A DNA stretch of 64,000 nt from Hymenobacter aranciens (lineage in GTDB: Bacteria; Bacteroidota; Bacteroidia; Cytophagales; Hymenobacteraceae). Position 1 is the stretch's first letter. Each line of letters starts with the position of its first letter. Shown in pieces: positions 34,339 through 43,720 of the stretch. The translations under genes and the position numbers were made by a program. The notes below the pieces were generated by a model. The model was not told the DNA's origin. It ran no database searches and saw only the letters and a list, made by a program, of their open reading frames with translations. The stretch covers positions 1 through 64,000 of the forward strand of contig NZ_JAUQSY010000007.1 in the NCBI RefSeq assembly GCF_030580865.1. Reading direction: 5' to 3'.

Positions 34339-34911
34339 ATGCGCATCGGCCTGCTCTTCGGCTCCTTCAATCCCATCCACACCGGCCACCTTATCCTGGC
34401 CGAGCACTTCGCCACCCGTACCGACCTGCGCGAAGTCTGGCTGGTCGTGTCCCCCCGAAGCCCCTTCAAAATCAGCCACAACCTGCTACCCGACACCGAG
34501 CGCCTGCGCTTGGTGCAGCTGGCCCTAGCCGACAACCCCCGCCTCCGCGCCGAAGACATCGAATTCAGCCTGCCGCGCCCCAGCTACACCATCGCCACGC
34601 TCGACGCCCTGCGTCAGCGCCACCCCGCCCACGATTTCGTGCTCCTGATGGGTGGCGACAACCTCCCCGGCCTCCCGCGCTGGCAGGAAGCCCAGCGCCT
34701 GCTCACCGAAATCGACATTTACGTCTACCCCCGCCCCGGCTCCGAAACGCCCGACCTCATCACTTTCCCCCGCGTCCGGGTCATCGAAGCCCCGCTACTC
34801 GACATCTCCGCCACCTACATCCGCGAAAGCCTGCGCCTCAACCGCAGCATCCGCTACCTGGTCCCCGCCGCCGTTGAAGCAGAATTAAGAACTCTGCGTC
34901 CCTCTGCGTAA
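34339..34911 (+). CDS. nadD: Nicotinate-nucleotide adenylyltransferase
   Basis: Makes deamido-NAD from nicotinate mononucleotide and ATP. The 190-residue protein has GSFNPIHTGH (8-17), LVVSPRSPFK, LLMGGDNLPGLPRW and the ISATYIRESLR signature. An ATG three codons upstream lies in the inverted repeat; the one chosen gives the family start MRIGLLFG. The last codons and stop (LRTLRPSA) are encoded by a dispersed repeat of CTCTGCG words, so the original C-terminus was probably replaced. Confidence 0.93.
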   Translation: MRIGLLFGSFNPIHTGHLILAEHFATRTDLREVWLVVSPRSPFKISHNLLPDTERLRLVQLALADNPRLRAEDIEFSLPRPSYTIATLDALRQRHPAHDFVLLMGGDNLPGLPRWQEAQRLLTEIDIYVYPRPGSETPDLITFPRVRVIEAPLLDISATYIRESLRLNRSIRYLVPAAVEAELRTLRPSA

Positions 34912-34931
34912 ACCTCTGCGCCCTCTGCGGG
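34889..34931 (+). repeat. CTCTGCG-word repeat at the 3' end of nadD
   Basis: AACTCTGCGTCCCTCTGCGT followed by AAACCTCTGCG and CCCTCTGCGG form a degenerate short-period repeat. It spans the nadD stop codon. Confidence 0.6.
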
Positions 34932-34944
34932 AGGCTGGCAAAGC

Positions 34945-34980
34945 ACGAAAAAAGCCCGACGAAACTCGCCGGGCTTTCGC
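34945..34980. terminator. Terminator between nadD and frr
   Basis: AAAGCCCG pairs with CGGGCTTT, extended by weaker pairs around GACGAAACTCGC, with A runs on the left and T on the right. It can serve both convergent genes. Confidence 0.75.
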
Positions 34981-34999
34981 ATTTCAAAGGAAACTGACC

Positions 35000-35563
35000 T
35001 CAAATGGTCATAATCTCCGACTCTTTCTTAGCCAGGATTTTATCCACCTCCGCAATGTGCGCGTCGGTCGTTTTCTGCACCTTTTCCTCAGCCGATTTCA
35101 CCGCATCTTCCGAAGCGCCGTCCTTTTGCAGCTTGCGCAAAGCTTCGTTCACGTCCTTGCGGATAGCGCGCACCCGCACCTTACCCGCTTCAGATTCGTT
35201 CTTAGCCTGTTTCACCAGCTCCCGGCGGCGCTCCTCGGTCATGGCCGGAATGTTCAGGCGCACCCCGTCAGCGTCAGCCACCGGGTTCAAACCCAGGTCG
35301 CTGTTGCGAATTGCTTTCACGATTTCGCTCACCATGTTCTTCTCCCAAGGCTTGATGTGCAGCGAACGCGCATCGGGGCTCGACACGTTGGCTACCTGCC
35401 CAATCGGCGTCGGCGTGCCGTAGTAATCCACGCGCAGGCTGTCGAGCATTGCCGGCGATGCCTTGCCCGCCCGAATACGGCTCATTTCCACGCCCACGTG
35501 GGCTACCGCCTTGCCCATCGACTCCGCGAGGTCGTCGAGGTAAAACTGAATTTCTTCGTCCAT
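35000..35563 (-). CDS. frr: Ribosome recycling factor
   Basis: Splits post-termination ribosomes together with EF-G. The 187-residue protein has the family sequence SRIRAGKASPAMLDSLRVDY, YGTPTPIGQVANVSSPDAR and the C-terminal KKESEIMTI. Normal length. It lies after pyrH on the minus strand, the common pyrH-frr order, separated here by an inverted repeat. Confidence 0.97.
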   Translation of the reverse strand: MDEEIQFYLDDLAESMGKAVAHVGVEMSRIRAGKASPAMLDSLRVDYYGTPTPIGQVANVSSPDARSLHIKPWEKNMVSEIVKAIRNSDLGLNPVADADGVRLNIPAMTEERRRELVKQAKNESEAGKVRVRAIRKDVNEALRKLQKDGASEDAVKSAEEKVQKTTDAHIAEVDKILAKKESEIMTI

Positions 35564-35570
35564 TGAGGGA

Positions 35571-35680
35571 AAAAGTTAAAGGTTAAAAGTTGAGAGTTAA
35601 AAGCGGAGTTGAGAACTGCAAAATTCGTGGCAAAATCAACACCACGCTGCTTTTAACTCTCAACTTTTCACTTTTAACTT
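35571..35680. repeat. Inverted repeat between pyrH and frr
   Basis: Left (35571-35604) and right (35648-35680) arms of about 33 bp are built from TTAAAAGTTGAGAGTTAAAA and its complement, with about 43 bp between. The arms also contain internal direct repeats of GTTAAA words. Confidence 0.85.
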
Positions 35681-35682
35681 AC

Positions 35683-36483
35683 CTAAGCCTGCTCCGGCAG
35701 CTTGCCCACGATGTTCGGCAGTAGCGTAGCCGCCGCCTCAGATACGGGTTTTTTCGTACTCCGGCCCGCTGCGCCGCCCATGTGCACCAGCGTGCCCAGC
35801 GTTTCGCCATCCATGAGGCGGCCCAGGTTGCCCTGCGTGTTCATGTCGAACACAATAATTGGCAGATTATTCTCCTTGCAGAGCGTGAAAGCCGTCATAT
35901 CCATCACGTTGAGGTTCTTCTCAATCACCTCGTCGAACGTGATGTTCTCGTACTTCGTGGCTGTCGGGTCTTTCTCCGGGTCGGCCGTATAAATGCCGTC
36001 CACCCGCGTGCCTTTCAATACCACATCGGCCTCAATCTCAATAGCGCGCAGCGAAGCCGCCGAATCAGTAGTGAAATAAGGCGACCCAATGCCAGCCCCG
36101 AAAATCACCACCCGACCCTTCTCCAGGTGCCGCACGGCCCGCCGCCGGATGTACGGCTCGCACACCCGCTGAATGGTGAGGCCCGACAGTAGCCGCGTGC
36201 TCACGTCGAGCTTCTCCAGGGCGCTTTGCAGGGCCATTGAGTTGATAACCGTGGCCAGCATGCCCATGTAGTCACCCTGCACGCGGTCGAGGCCGAAAGC
36301 CACCGACTCCACGCCGCGGTAAATGTTGCCGCCGCCAATGACGACGGCCACCTGCACACCCGTCGCCACCACGGCCTTGATTTCGGAAGCGTACTGCATC
36401 AGCCGCTCCGGGTCGATGCCGTACTGCTGCTCGCCCATCAGCGCTTCGCCGCTGAGCTTGAGAAGGATTCGTTGATATGTCAT
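35683..36483 (-). CDS. pyrH: UMP kinase
   Basis: Hexameric uridylate kinase making UDP for pyrimidine nucleotides. Marks: [39 protein letters not shown], and [15 protein letters not shown]. At 266 residues it is about 20-30 longer than most; the extra C-terminal part ([20 protein letters not shown]) is Ala/Lys-rich and follows the normal end [11 protein letters not shown]. It precedes frr. Confidence 0.95.
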   Translation of the reverse strand: MTYQRILLKLSGEALMGEQQYGIDPERLMQYASEIKAVVATGVQVAVVIGGGNIYRGVESVAFGLDRVQGDYMGMLATVINSMALQSALEKLDVSTRLLSGLTIQRVCEPYIRRRAVRHLEKGRVVIFGAGIGSPYFTTDSAASLRAIEIEADVVLKGTRVDGIYTADPEKDPTATKYENITFDEVIEKNLNVMDMTAFTLCKENNLPIIVFDMNTQGNLGRLMDGETLGTLVHMGGAAGRSTKKPVSEAAATLLPNIVGKLPEQA

Positions 36484-36492
36484 GTAAACTGT

Positions 36493-36548
36493 ATGGTAAT
36501 CAGTATTCGGTAGCCAGTTGAAAACGTTTGGTCTGACTACTGATTGCC
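36493..36548. repeat. Degenerate inverted repeat before pyrH
   Basis: GTAATCAGTATTCGGTAGCC and CTGACTACTGATTGCCTGAT are partly complementary across the middle of the gap. It resembles the more perfect repeats in other gaps of this window, but is decayed. Confidence 0.45.
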
Positions 36549-36558
36549 TGATACGTGG

Positions 36559-37062
36559 TTAAGCAAACTGCACCAGCACCTGCCCCTTCTGCACGTTGTC
36601 GCGCAAATTTACTTTGATGCCGCCCACCGTGCCGTCGGCCGGGGCCTTGAGGATGTTTTCCATCTTCATGGCCTCAAGCACCAGCAGCGGGTCGCCCTTC
36701 TGCACGGCCTGGCCCGGCTGCACCCGGATATCCACGATGAGGCCGGGCATGGGCGCTTTCAGCTCGTTCACCTTGGCGGCGGCAGCGTTGCTCATGCCGA
36801 GGCGTTCCAGTAGCAGGTCAAAACGGTCTTTGGCGCTTAATTCCACGCGCTGGCCGTTGATTTTCAATACGATGTTTTTCGTGGCATAATCGGCCGAAAC
36901 CACCTCCGCACCGTAGGAGCGGCCGTCGAGCAAAACGTGGTAGCGGCCGCCGCCGAGGGCCGTAATATCCCAGTTAAGGGGCTGGCCGTTGAGGCTGACG
37001 TTGGCGGTATTCTGGTAATCGACTTCCCAGGCGGGAGCTGTACCGGTGCTGATGTGAAGCAT
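36559..37062 (-). CDS. Biotin carboxyl carrier protein
   Basis: A 167-residue carrier subunit of a biotin-dependent carboxylase or decarboxylase. The C-terminal biotinyl domain has ELKAPMPGLIVDIRVQPGQ and EAMKMEN with biotin-bearing K133. The N-terminal part (about 1-90) is a linker domain as in acyl-CoA carboxylase carriers of Bacteroidota. Its enzyme partners are not in the window. The ATG at 37062 is chosen; the open frame upstream overlaps the aminopeptidase gene. Divergent from that gene and upstream of pyrH. Confidence 0.88.
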   Translation of the reverse strand: MLHISTGTAPAWEVDYQNTANVSLNGQPLNWDITALGGGRYHVLLDGRSYGAEVVSADYATKNIVLKINGQRVELSAKDRFDLLLERLGMSNAAAAKVNELKAPMPGLIVDIRVQPGQAVQKGDPLLVLEAMKMENILKAPADGTVGGIKVNLRDNVQKGQVLVQFA

Positions 37063-37159
37063 CTGAAAGCAGGCAGAATGGGGTGGGAGAGGGGTTAAAG
37101 GTAGCCCAAATCTCAAATTAATTCGGAAATTGAGCTGTTTTTCCTTTCTACCCGCTGGC

Positions 37160-39733
37160 ATGAATTACCGGAGTGCAGGCCTTATCGGCCTGATGTTGAT
37201 AACGTACGCGGAAGCGTTGGCCCAGCCAGCCGCCAAGCCTTCCGCCGCGAAGAAGAGCGAAAAAAGCGCGTCCGCGTCCGCGCCCGCTGCCGCTCCGGCT
37301 TCTATCGTGGTGCCCTCCTGGCTGCCCGGCGATACACCCTACCAGCCCGCCGCCACCATCCTCACCGAGGTCACCCACACCAAGCTCGACGTGCGCTTCG
37401 ACTACAAGAAGCAGCACCTGCTAGGCACGGCCGTGCTCACGCTCCGCTCGCACTTCTACCCGCAGTCGCAGTTGGTGCTCGATGCCAAAGGCTTCGACAT
37501 TCAGAAAATAGAGCTCCTCGGCCCTAAGAAAAACAAGACGCTGCCCTACACCTACGACAAGCGCCAGCTCACCATCACCCTCGACCACGCTTACCCGCGT
37601 ACCGAGACTTATCAAGTGCGCATCGCCTACGTCGCCAAGCCCAACGAGCTACCTGCCGGTGGCGGCTCCGACGCCATAACCTCCGATAAGGGTCTGTATT
37701 TCATCAACCCCCTCGGCACCGAGAAAAACAAGCCCCGCCAAATCTGGACCCAGGGCGAGACCGAAGCCAGTTCCTGCTGGTTCCCCACCATCGACCGGCC
37801 CAACCAGCGCATGACGCAGGAAATCAGCCTGACAGTGGAAAAGCAGTTTAAAACCCTGTCCAACGGCCTGCTCGTCAGCTCCAACCCCAACCCCGACGGC
37901 ACCCGCACCGACACCTGGCGCCTGAGCCAGCCCCACGCACCCTACCTCGCCACGATGGTCGTCGGCGACTTCGCCGTGGTGAGCGACACCTGGCGCGGCA
38001 AACCCGTCGATTACTACGTCGAGCCGCAGTACGCCGGCACCGCCCGCGCCATCTTCGGCCGCACCCCCGAGATGCTGGAGTACTTCTCCACTAAGCTGGG
38101 CGTCGAATTTCCCTGGGAAAAATATGCCCAGATACCCGTGCGCGACTACGTGAGCGGGGCCATGGAAAACACCACCGCCACCACCCACGGCGCCAGCATC
38201 CAAGCCACCCAGCGCGAGCTGCTGGATGCTTCCTACGATACCGGCGAGTCTACCATCGTCCACGAGCTGTTCCACCAGTGGTTCGGCGACTACGTCACCA
38301 GCGAATCGTGGTCGAACCTGCCGCTGAACGAGTCCTTCGCTGATTATTCGGAGCTGCTGTGGGCTGAATACAAGCTCGGCCCCGACGAAGCCGCGCTGGT
38401 GCAGGAGCGTAAGCTCAACAACTACCTCGACGAGGCCCAGAGCAAGCGCGAGCCGCTCATCCGCTACCATTATCAGGATAAGGAGGAGATGTTCGACCGC
38501 CACTCCTACGAGAAGGGCGGCCGGGTGCTGCACATGCTGCGCCACCACCTCGGCGATGACGCTTTCTTTACTGCCCTCAACCGTTACCTCACCACCAACA
38601 AGCTCACCGCCGTCGAAATCTCGAAGCTGCGCGTCGCGTTCGAGGAAACCACCGGCGAAGACTTGATGTGGTTTTTTAACCAGTGGTTCATGCAGCGCGG
38701 CCACCCCGAGCTGAAGGTAAGCCACATCTACGCCAACAACCAGGTGAGTTTGCAAGTGCAGCAGGTGCAGGATACGCTCTTCCAGCCCGTGTACCGCCTG
38801 CCCGTCACGGTCACCGTCTGGAACAATAACCAGCCCACCGAGCACCATATCGTCGTCACCCGCGCCAGCCAGACCTTCCAGCTGCCCGCCAGCCAGAAGC
38901 CCGCCCTTGTCAAATTCGACAGCGACAACATCCTGCTGGCCCAAATCGACGAAGACCGCAGCCAGGAGGAATTGCTCTACCAGTTCTACCACGGCAGCGG
39001 CTACGCCCAGAAAGCCGAAGCCCTCAACCTGCTCCAGAACAAAACCATGGAGCTGGCCGTGAGCAGCATGATGCGCAACGCCCTCAGCGACAAATTCTGG
39101 GCCCTGCGCCGCCTCGCGCTGGAGCACCTGCGCCGCTACCGCGGCCCCGAAAGCAACGCCGTGCGCAAGGACATCCAGCGTCTCGCCAGTGCCGACCCCA
39201 ACTCGCGCGTGCGCGCCCAGGCCCTTATCTGCCTCGCCAGCTTCCCTAACGAGAATTTCGGCTCCTACTACCTCGCCGGCCTCAACGACAGTTCTTACAC
39301 CGTAGCCGCCGCCGCCGTCGAGGCCCTGACGAAAAATCCCATCGTCAACGCCAAAAGCCAGATTGCGGCCCTCGAAGACACGCCCAACAGCACTCTGATG
39401 CTGGCCATCTCCAACTACTACGCCCAGCACGGCGGCCTCGACCAGTACCAGTGGTTCCTGCGCCGTCTGCCCGACATGCCCGAGATGGACCTCTACAACT
39501 ACTTCCAGGCCTTCGGCAACCTCATGGCGCGCATCCCGCCCGTGGAGCGCGACAAAGGCATCAAAATTCTCGAAGACTATGCCCGCACCGCCCCTAAGTA
39601 CTACGTGCGCCTCGGAGCCTACCGGGGCCTCGCTGCCCTCGTCGCCAGCAGCCCCAACCTCAAAACTATCCTCCAGAACATTCGGGAGAAAGAAACCGAC
39701 GAGCGGTTGAAAGCATTTTACGGCCTTATGTAA
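37160..39733 (+). CDS. Exported M1 family aminopeptidase
   Basis: An 857-residue zinc aminopeptidase. Signal peptide (about 1-22, ending AEALA), a Lys/Ala/Pro linker, then the M1 fold with GAMENTTATTHG and the zinc site HELFHQWFGDYV (H368, E369, H372) with E391 in LNESFADY. The C-terminal third (about 600-857) is helical and HEAT-like. It likely trims peptides in the periplasm. The ATG at 37160 gives a proper signal. Start region overlaps nothing; the divergent BCCP gene begins 97 bp away. Confidence 0.93.
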   Translation: MNYRSAGLIGLMLITYAEALAQPAAKPSAAKKSEKSASASAPAAAPASIVVPSWLPGDTPYQPAATILTEVTHTKLDVRFDYKKQHLLGTAVLTLRSHFYPQSQLVLDAKGFDIQKIELLGPKKNKTLPYTYDKRQLTITLDHAYPRTETYQVRIAYVAKPNELPAGGGSDAITSDKGLYFINPLGTEKNKPRQIWTQGETEASSCWFPTIDRPNQRMTQEISLTVEKQFKTLSNGLLVSSNPNPDGTRTDTWRLSQPHAPYLATMVVGDFAVVSDTWRGKPVDYYVEPQYAGTARAIFGRTPEMLEYFSTKLGVEFPWEKYAQIPVRDYVSGAMENTTATTHGASIQATQRELLDASYDTGESTIVHELFHQWFGDYVTSESWSNLPLNESFADYSELLWAEYKLGPDEAALVQERKLNNYLDEAQSKREPLIRYHYQDKEEMFDRHSYEKGGRVLHMLRHHLGDDAFFTALNRYLTTNKLTAVEISKLRVAFEETTGEDLMWFFNQWFMQRGHPELKVSHIYANNQVSLQVQQVQDTLFQPVYRLPVTVTVWNNNQPTEHHIVVTRASQTFQLPASQKPALVKFDSDNILLAQIDEDRSQEELLYQFYHGSGYAQKAEALNLLQNKTMELAVSSMMRNALSDKFWALRRLALEHLRRYRGPESNAVRKDIQRLASADPNSRVRAQALICLASFPNENFGSYYLAGLNDSSYTVAAAAVEALTKNPIVNAKSQIAALEDTPNSTLMLAISNYYAQHGGLDQYQWFLRRLPDMPEMDLYNYFQAFGNLMARIPPVERDKGIKILEDYARTAPKYYVRLGAYRGLAALVASSPNLKTILQNIREKETDERLKAFYGLM

Positions 39734-39787
39734 GAGTAGGATAAAAGATTTCGGCAAAAAAAGAACAACCTTTTTTTGCCTGACCTC

Positions 39788-39817
39788 TTGCCTTGTGTTC
39801 AAAAAGCAGTAATTTTG
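39788..39817 (+). promoter_or_regulatory. Promoter of the tRNA-tuf operon
   Basis: TTG at 39788-39790, 19 nt, and a perfect TAATTTTG at 39810-39817, about 87 nt before tRNA-Tyr. Confidence 0.75.
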
Positions 39818-39903
39818 TGCTCCCTTACGAAAAGAAGCTATTTCAGCAGCAACTAATCAACGGGAAATGTTTCCTGGCAATCGGCCGCGAAACGCCACAA
39901 ATT

Positions 39904-39983
39904 GGGGGTATCGCATAGCGGCAATTGCGGGTGACTGTAACTCACCTCCTTCGGGTTCATAGGTTCGAGTCCTGTTACCCCCA
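39904..39983 (+). tRNA. tRNA-Tyr (GTA)
   Basis: An 80-nt class II tRNA: acceptor GGGGGTA/TACCCCC, anticodon GTA in GACTGTAACTC, a long variable arm (CACCTCCTTCGGGTTC region) and T loop GTTCGAGT. CCA is not encoded. Confidence 0.93.
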
Positions 39984-40002
39984 CTTTTTAATGATGCCAT
40001 CT

Positions 40003-40075
40003 GCGGGAGTAGCTCAGTTGGTAGAGCGGCAGCCTTCCAAGCTGCAGGTCGCGGGTTCGAACCTCGTCTCCCGCT
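40003..40075 (+). tRNA. tRNA-Gly (TCC)
   Basis: A 73-nt cloverleaf: acceptor GCGGGAG/CTCCCGC, D arm GCTC...GAGC, anticodon loop CTTCCAA with TCC, T arm with GGTTCGAACC. CCA is not encoded. Confidence 0.95.
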
Positions 40076-40091
40076 CATATTTTTGAAATAA

Positions 40092-40163
<72 letters not shown>

Positions 40164-40325
40164 CACTTTATACAAGTCCTGATTGAATTAAACCCAAGCA
40201 GGCGCGGTTCTCACGAGTAAGCGACACACAGTTTTCCGAAATCAGGGGCTGAGTCTCGCTTTCTTGTTGTAGGGTCGGATTTACCTTCAAATTCACTTCA
40301 CCACCTCTCTTTTTTACTCTTTACA

Positions 40326-41513
40326 ATGGCTAAAGAAAATTTCGACCGGTCCAAGCCGCACGTAAACATCGGCACCATCGGCCACGTTGACCACGGCAAA
40401 ACGACCCTGACCGCTGCTATCACGATGGTGCTGGCTAACCAAGGTCTGGCCGAAAAGCGTGACTTCTCTTCGATTGACAATGCTCCCGAAGAAAAAGAGC
40501 GTGGTATCACCATCAACACCGCTCACGTAGAGTACTCCACCAAAAACCGTCACTACGCCCACGTTGACTGCCCCGGTCACGCCGACTACGTGAAGAACAT
40601 GGTAACGGGTGCTGCCCAGATGGACGGTGCTATCCTCGTAGTAGCTGCCACCGACGGTCCGATGCCCCAAACCCGCGAGCACATCCTGCTCGCCCGTCAG
40701 GTAGGCGTGCCCCAGCTGGTGGTGTTCATGAACAAGGTGGACATGGTGGATGACCCCGAGCTCCTCGAGCTGGTGGAAATGGAAATCCGCGAACTCCTCT
40801 CGTTCTACGACTTCGACGGCGACAACATTCCGGTTATCCAAGGCTCGGCCCTGGGCGGCCTGAACGGCGACGCTACCTGGGTTCCCAAAATCAACGAGCT
40901 GATGGACGCGGTGGACTCGTTCATTCCGATTCCCGCTCGTCTGACCGACCTGCCCTTCCTGATGCCGGTAGAGGACGTGTTCTCGATTACGGGCCGTGGC
41001 ACGGTAGCCACCGGTCGTATCGAGCGCGGGGTTATCAACTCGGGCGAGCAAGTTGACATCCTCGGCATGGGTGCCGAAGGCCTGAAGTCGACCGTAACGG
41101 GTGTGGAAATGTTCCGCAAAATCCTTGACCGCGGCGAAGCTGGCGACAACGTGGGCCTGCTGCTCCGCGGTATCGACAAAGAAGCCATCCGTCGTGGCAT
41201 GGTTATCTGCAAGCCCGGCTCGGTAACCCCCCACAAAAAGTTCAAGGCTGAGGTGTACGTTCTCTCGAAAGAGGAAGGTGGCCGCCACACCCCGTTCTTC
41301 AACAACTACCGTCCGCAGTTCTACCTGCGTACCACCGACGTTACTGGCATCATCACCCTCCCCGAGGGCGTTGAAATGGTAATGCCCGGCGACAACATCA
41401 CCATCACCGTTGAGCTCATCAACAAGGTGGCCATGGAGAAAGGCCTGCGCTTCGCTATCCGCGAAGGTGGCCGTACGGTAGGTGCCGGTCAGGTAACCGA
41501 AATCCTCGACTAG
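40326..41513 (+). CDS. tuf: Elongation factor Tu
   Basis: GTPase delivering aminoacyl-tRNA to the ribosome. The 395-residue protein has G1 [22 protein letters not shown] and the two C-terminal beta domains ending [10 protein letters not shown]. It follows tRNA-Tyr, tRNA-Gly and tRNA-Thr, the same order as the tufB locus of E. coli, and is the only tuf in the window (the str-type operon downstream has none). A strong terminator follows. The 162-bp leader from tRNA-Thr shows no clear promoter. Confidence 0.98.
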   Translation: MAKENFDRSKPHVNIGTIGHVDHGKTTLTAAITMVLANQGLAEKRDFSSIDNAPEEKERGITINTAHVEYSTKNRHYAHVDCPGHADYVKNMVTGAAQMDGAILVVAATDGPMPQTREHILLARQVGVPQLVVFMNKVDMVDDPELLELVEMEIRELLSFYDFDGDNIPVIQGSALGGLNGDATWVPKINELMDAVDSFIPIPARLTDLPFLMPVEDVFSITGRGTVATGRIERGVINSGEQVDILGMGAEGLKSTVTGVEMFRKILDRGEAGDNVGLLLRGIDKEAIRRGMVICKPGSVTPHKKFKAEVYVLSKEEGGRHTPFFNNYRPQFYLRTTDVTGIITLPEGVEMVMPGDNITITVELINKVAMEKGLRFAIREGGRTVGAGQVTEILD

Positions 41514-41536
41514 TTCTCCGCCTAAGCGCTGAATTG

Positions 41537-41569
41537 AAAACGCCCCCGAGCAATCGGGGGCGTTTTTTT
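41537..41569 (+). terminator. Terminator after tuf
   Basis: AAAACGCCCCCGA and TCGGGGGCGTTTT form a 13-bp stem around a short loop, followed by T residues. Confidence 0.92.
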
Positions 41570-41612
41570 GCTTTACCTTACACTGAGTTCTTGTAATCAT
41601 CTTTAATACATC

Positions 41613-42063
41613 ATGTCTACTAAGCTCTACCCTATTTTAATACTTATCACAAGCACACTATTCTCTTGCAAGAAGGATACTGTCAATCCGACACGTGAAG
41701 AAATGCTGACAGGAGGTAGCTGGAGAATGAACAGCATGACTACACCACTGCCACCTGCTACTGGTTATGGTCTTATGGTTGTCGAATACAATAGTCTTCC
41801 GGCCTGCCGATTGGATAACACTTATCGGTTTGAGCCAGGGGGGCAGATATCTCTTTGACGATGGCACTGTCCCGTGCATTTCCACTTTGCAAACGGGCGT
41901 TGGCACTTGGCGCTGGCTGAATAACCAGACGCAGCTGGAAACTGAAATGGGAGGTGTTGTAATCGTCTATAATGTGACTGAACTAAGCAGTTCCCGCATT
42001 AAGCTGACAGAAACCCAACCATACATTCCGAATACTTACCAATGGCGCGTGTACACGCGCTAG
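41613..42063 (+). pseudogene. Frameshifted lipoprotein gene (lipocalin-like)
   Basis: The first frame encodes a lipoprotein signal (STLFS-C19-KKD) and LTGGSWRMNSMTT, then stops shortly after FEPGGQISL. The +1 frame continues RYLFDDGTVPC...GTWRWLNNQTQLE to a stop at 42063. Removing one G from the run of six G at 41838-41843 joins the two into a 149-residue protein of the Bacteroidota lipocalin-like type. The break is thus a single-base change in a homopolymer: real mutation, phase variation or sequencing error. The surrounding AT-rich codon use differs from the tuf and secE genes. Confidence 0.75.
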
Positions 42064-42102
42064 GCGCTACTAAAATCAGAGAAAGTAATTTGCTGAAGCA
42101 AC

Positions 42103-42132
42103 TTGCTTTCTGATTTGTTTTTCTTACCTTTG
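42103..42132 (+). promoter_or_regulatory. Promoter of tRNA-Trp and secE-nusG
   Basis: TTG at 42103-42105, 19 nt, and a perfect TACCTTTG at 42125-42132, about 40 nt before tRNA-Trp. Confidence 0.75.
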
Positions 42133-42172
42133 CACTCCCATTACCACAATTGCGGCGATGGGGTGCCATCCT

Positions 42173-42243
42173 ACGAGTGTAGTTCAAGGGTAGAATAGAG
42201 GTCTCCAAAACCTTTGATGGGAGTTCGAATCTCTCCACTCGTG
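42173..42243 (+). tRNA. tRNA-Trp (CCA)
   Basis: A 71-nt cloverleaf: acceptor ACGAGTG/CACTCGT, anticodon loop CTCCAAA with CCA, T arm GGGAG-TTCGAAT-CTCTC. It lies upstream of secE, a common arrangement. Confidence 0.95.
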
Positions 42244-42306
42244 CTTTATAGGGCGTTTGCTCTGAGTTAATTAGTTTTTACCGGCCCGGCCGGCTTTTCC
42301 GCACCA

Positions 42307-42501
42307 ATGGACAAACTGAGCAACTATTTCCGCGCCACCATCGAAGAGATGCGTTACAATGTAACGTGGCCTACTTCAGTTGAGCTGCAAAAAAGCGCTG
42401 GTCTGGTGCTGGCTGGTTCCATCATTTTCGCCATCGTGGTGGGCGTGATGGATGTGAGTTTTGAGTCGCTGCTCAAGATGTTCTACAACTCGTTTCGCTA
42501 A
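42307..42501 (+). CDS. secE: Preprotein translocase subunit SecE
   Basis: A 64-residue single-span membrane protein of the SecYEG channel. The amphipathic helix YFRATIEEMRYNVTWPTSVE precedes one membrane segment (LVLAGSIIFAIVVGVMDV). This is the short form usual outside enterobacteria. nusG starts 6 bp after its stop. Confidence 0.93.
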   Translation: MDKLSNYFRATIEEMRYNVTWPTSVELQKSAGLVLAGSIIFAIVVGVMDVSFESLLKMFYNSFR

Positions 42502-42507
42502 TCGGTG

Positions 42508-43074
42508 ATGGGCGAAATGAAATGGTACATTGTCCGCGCCGTGAGCGGGCAGGAGAAGAAGGCGAAGAACTACCTCGAAACGGAGCTCGGCCGCCACAAC
42601 CTGACCGACTACGTGCCGCAAGTGCTGATTCCGGTGGAGAAAGTGTTCGAGATGCGCAACGGCAAGAAGCGCGTCCGCGAGCGGAACCTCTACCCCGGCT
42701 ACATCGTCATCCAGGCTGAGCTTGGCCACGGCGAGGTGGACCACATCATCACCAGCACGCCGGGCGTGATTGGCTTCCTCGGCGACAAGGACAAGAAGGA
42801 CTCGGCCAATAACCGGCCCATCCCGCTGCAAATGAGCGAGGTGAATCGTATCCTCGGCATTGTGGACGAGCAGGAGCAGGAACTGACCGCTACCCTCGAC
42901 AAGCCCTACGTAATCGGCGAGTTGGTGAAGGTGATTGATGGTCCCTTCAACGGCTTCTCTGGCAACGTGGACGAGGTGTTTGAAGAGCGTAAGAAATTGA
43001 GCGTTGTAGTGAAAATCTTCGGCCGCTCGCAGCCGGTAGAATTGAGCTACACGCAGGTGGAGAAAGAAGTATAA
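42508..43074 (+). CDS. nusG: Transcription termination/antitermination factor NusG
   Basis: A 188-residue RNA polymerase clamp-binding factor. NGN domain MKWYIVRAVSGQEKKAKNYL through NLYPGYIVIQAELG, then C-terminal KOW domain (VKVIDGPFNGFSGNVDEV). A GTG one codon upstream is possible; the ATG is chosen. Followed by a 27-bp perfect inverted repeat before rplK. Confidence 0.96.
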   Translation: MGEMKWYIVRAVSGQEKKAKNYLETELGRHNLTDYVPQVLIPVEKVFEMRNGKKRVRERNLYPGYIVIQAELGHGEVDHIITSTPGVIGFLGDKDKKDSANNRPIPLQMSEVNRILGIVDEQEQELTATLDKPYVIGELVKVIDGPFNGFSGNVDEVFEERKKLSVVVKIFGRSQPVELSYTQVEKEV

Positions 43075-43078
43075 AACG

Positions 43079-43137
43079 TAGTCGGTATTGGGTAGTCGGT
43101 GGTCTAATGCAGACCACCGACTACCCAATACCGACTA
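43079..43137. repeat. Perfect inverted repeat between nusG and rplK
   Basis: Arms 43079-43105 and 43111-43137 are 27 bp each with a 5-nt loop (AATGC). The arm contains TAGTCGGT twice, a short direct repeat. No T run follows, so simple termination is doubtful. Confidence 0.92.
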
Positions 43138-43182
43138 CTACTAATAATATTACCACGCCAGCCATTCACTCCGGGCTGATGG

Positions 43183-43219
43183 GGCTTCCAAACAGGAGTT
43201 TTCGATAACTGGGGAAGCC
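43183..43219 (+). promoter_or_regulatory. Candidate L1-binding leader upstream of rplK
   Basis: GGCTTCC (43183-43189) can pair with GGAAGCC (43213-43219) ahead of rplK-rplA. In many bacteria L1 represses the rplK-rplA mRNA by binding a leader hairpin like its rRNA site. Position fits; the details of the L1 site were not verified. Confidence 0.3.
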
Positions 43220-43258
43220 GCGAGTTACGACGCGACAACCTCCAGCCTAACAACCCAA

Positions 43259-43702
43259 ATGGCCAAAGAAATCAGAGGTTATCTGCGCTTGCAGATTAAG
43301 GGAGGCGCTGCGAATCCTGCACCGCCGGTAGGACCTGCACTTGGTAGCAAAGGCTTGAACATCATGGAGTTCTGCAAGCAGTTTAATGCGCGGACCCAGG
43401 ATAAAGCTGGCCAAGTGTGCCCGGTCCTGATTACGATGTACACCGACAAGTCGTTCGACTTCGTGGTGAAAACGGCACCCGCCCCGGTACTGCTCATGGA
43501 AGCTGCTAAGCTCCAGAGCGGTTCGAAAGAGCCGAACCGGAACAAAGTAGGTTCCGTGACGTGGGACCAAATCCGCACCATCGCCGAAACGAAAATGCCG
43601 GATTTGAACGCGTTCAAAGTGGAGTCGGCCATGAAGCAAGTAGCCGGTACGGCTCGTAGCATGGGCATCACCGTGAAAGGCGACTCGCCTTTTGCTGAAT
43701 AA
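43259..43702 (+). CDS. rplK: 50S ribosomal protein L11
   Basis: A 147-residue protein of the GTPase-associated centre. Marks: [30 protein letters not shown] (about 4-33), [21 protein letters not shown] and the C-terminal [12 protein letters not shown]. rplA starts 18 bp later. Confidence 0.97.
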   Translation: MAKEIRGYLRLQIKGGAANPAPPVGPALGSKGLNIMEFCKQFNARTQDKAGQVCPVLITMYTDKSFDFVVKTAPAPVLLMEAAKLQSGSKEPNRNKVGSVTWDQIRTIAETKMPDLNAFKVESAMKQVAGTARSMGITVKGDSPFAE

Positions 43703-43720
43703 TTAACCGGCGATAAGACA

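Noticed and set aside
37649..39802. Long open frame of 717 codons on the minus strand
   Set aside because: Lies antisense to the M1 aminopeptidase, whose motifs are clear. It is Val/Gly/Ala-rich without domains; a by-product of high GC codon use.
40164..40325. Separate promoter or riboswitch before tuf
   Set aside because: No TAnnTTTG box or convincing conserved structure is visible; the tRNA promoter upstream suffices.
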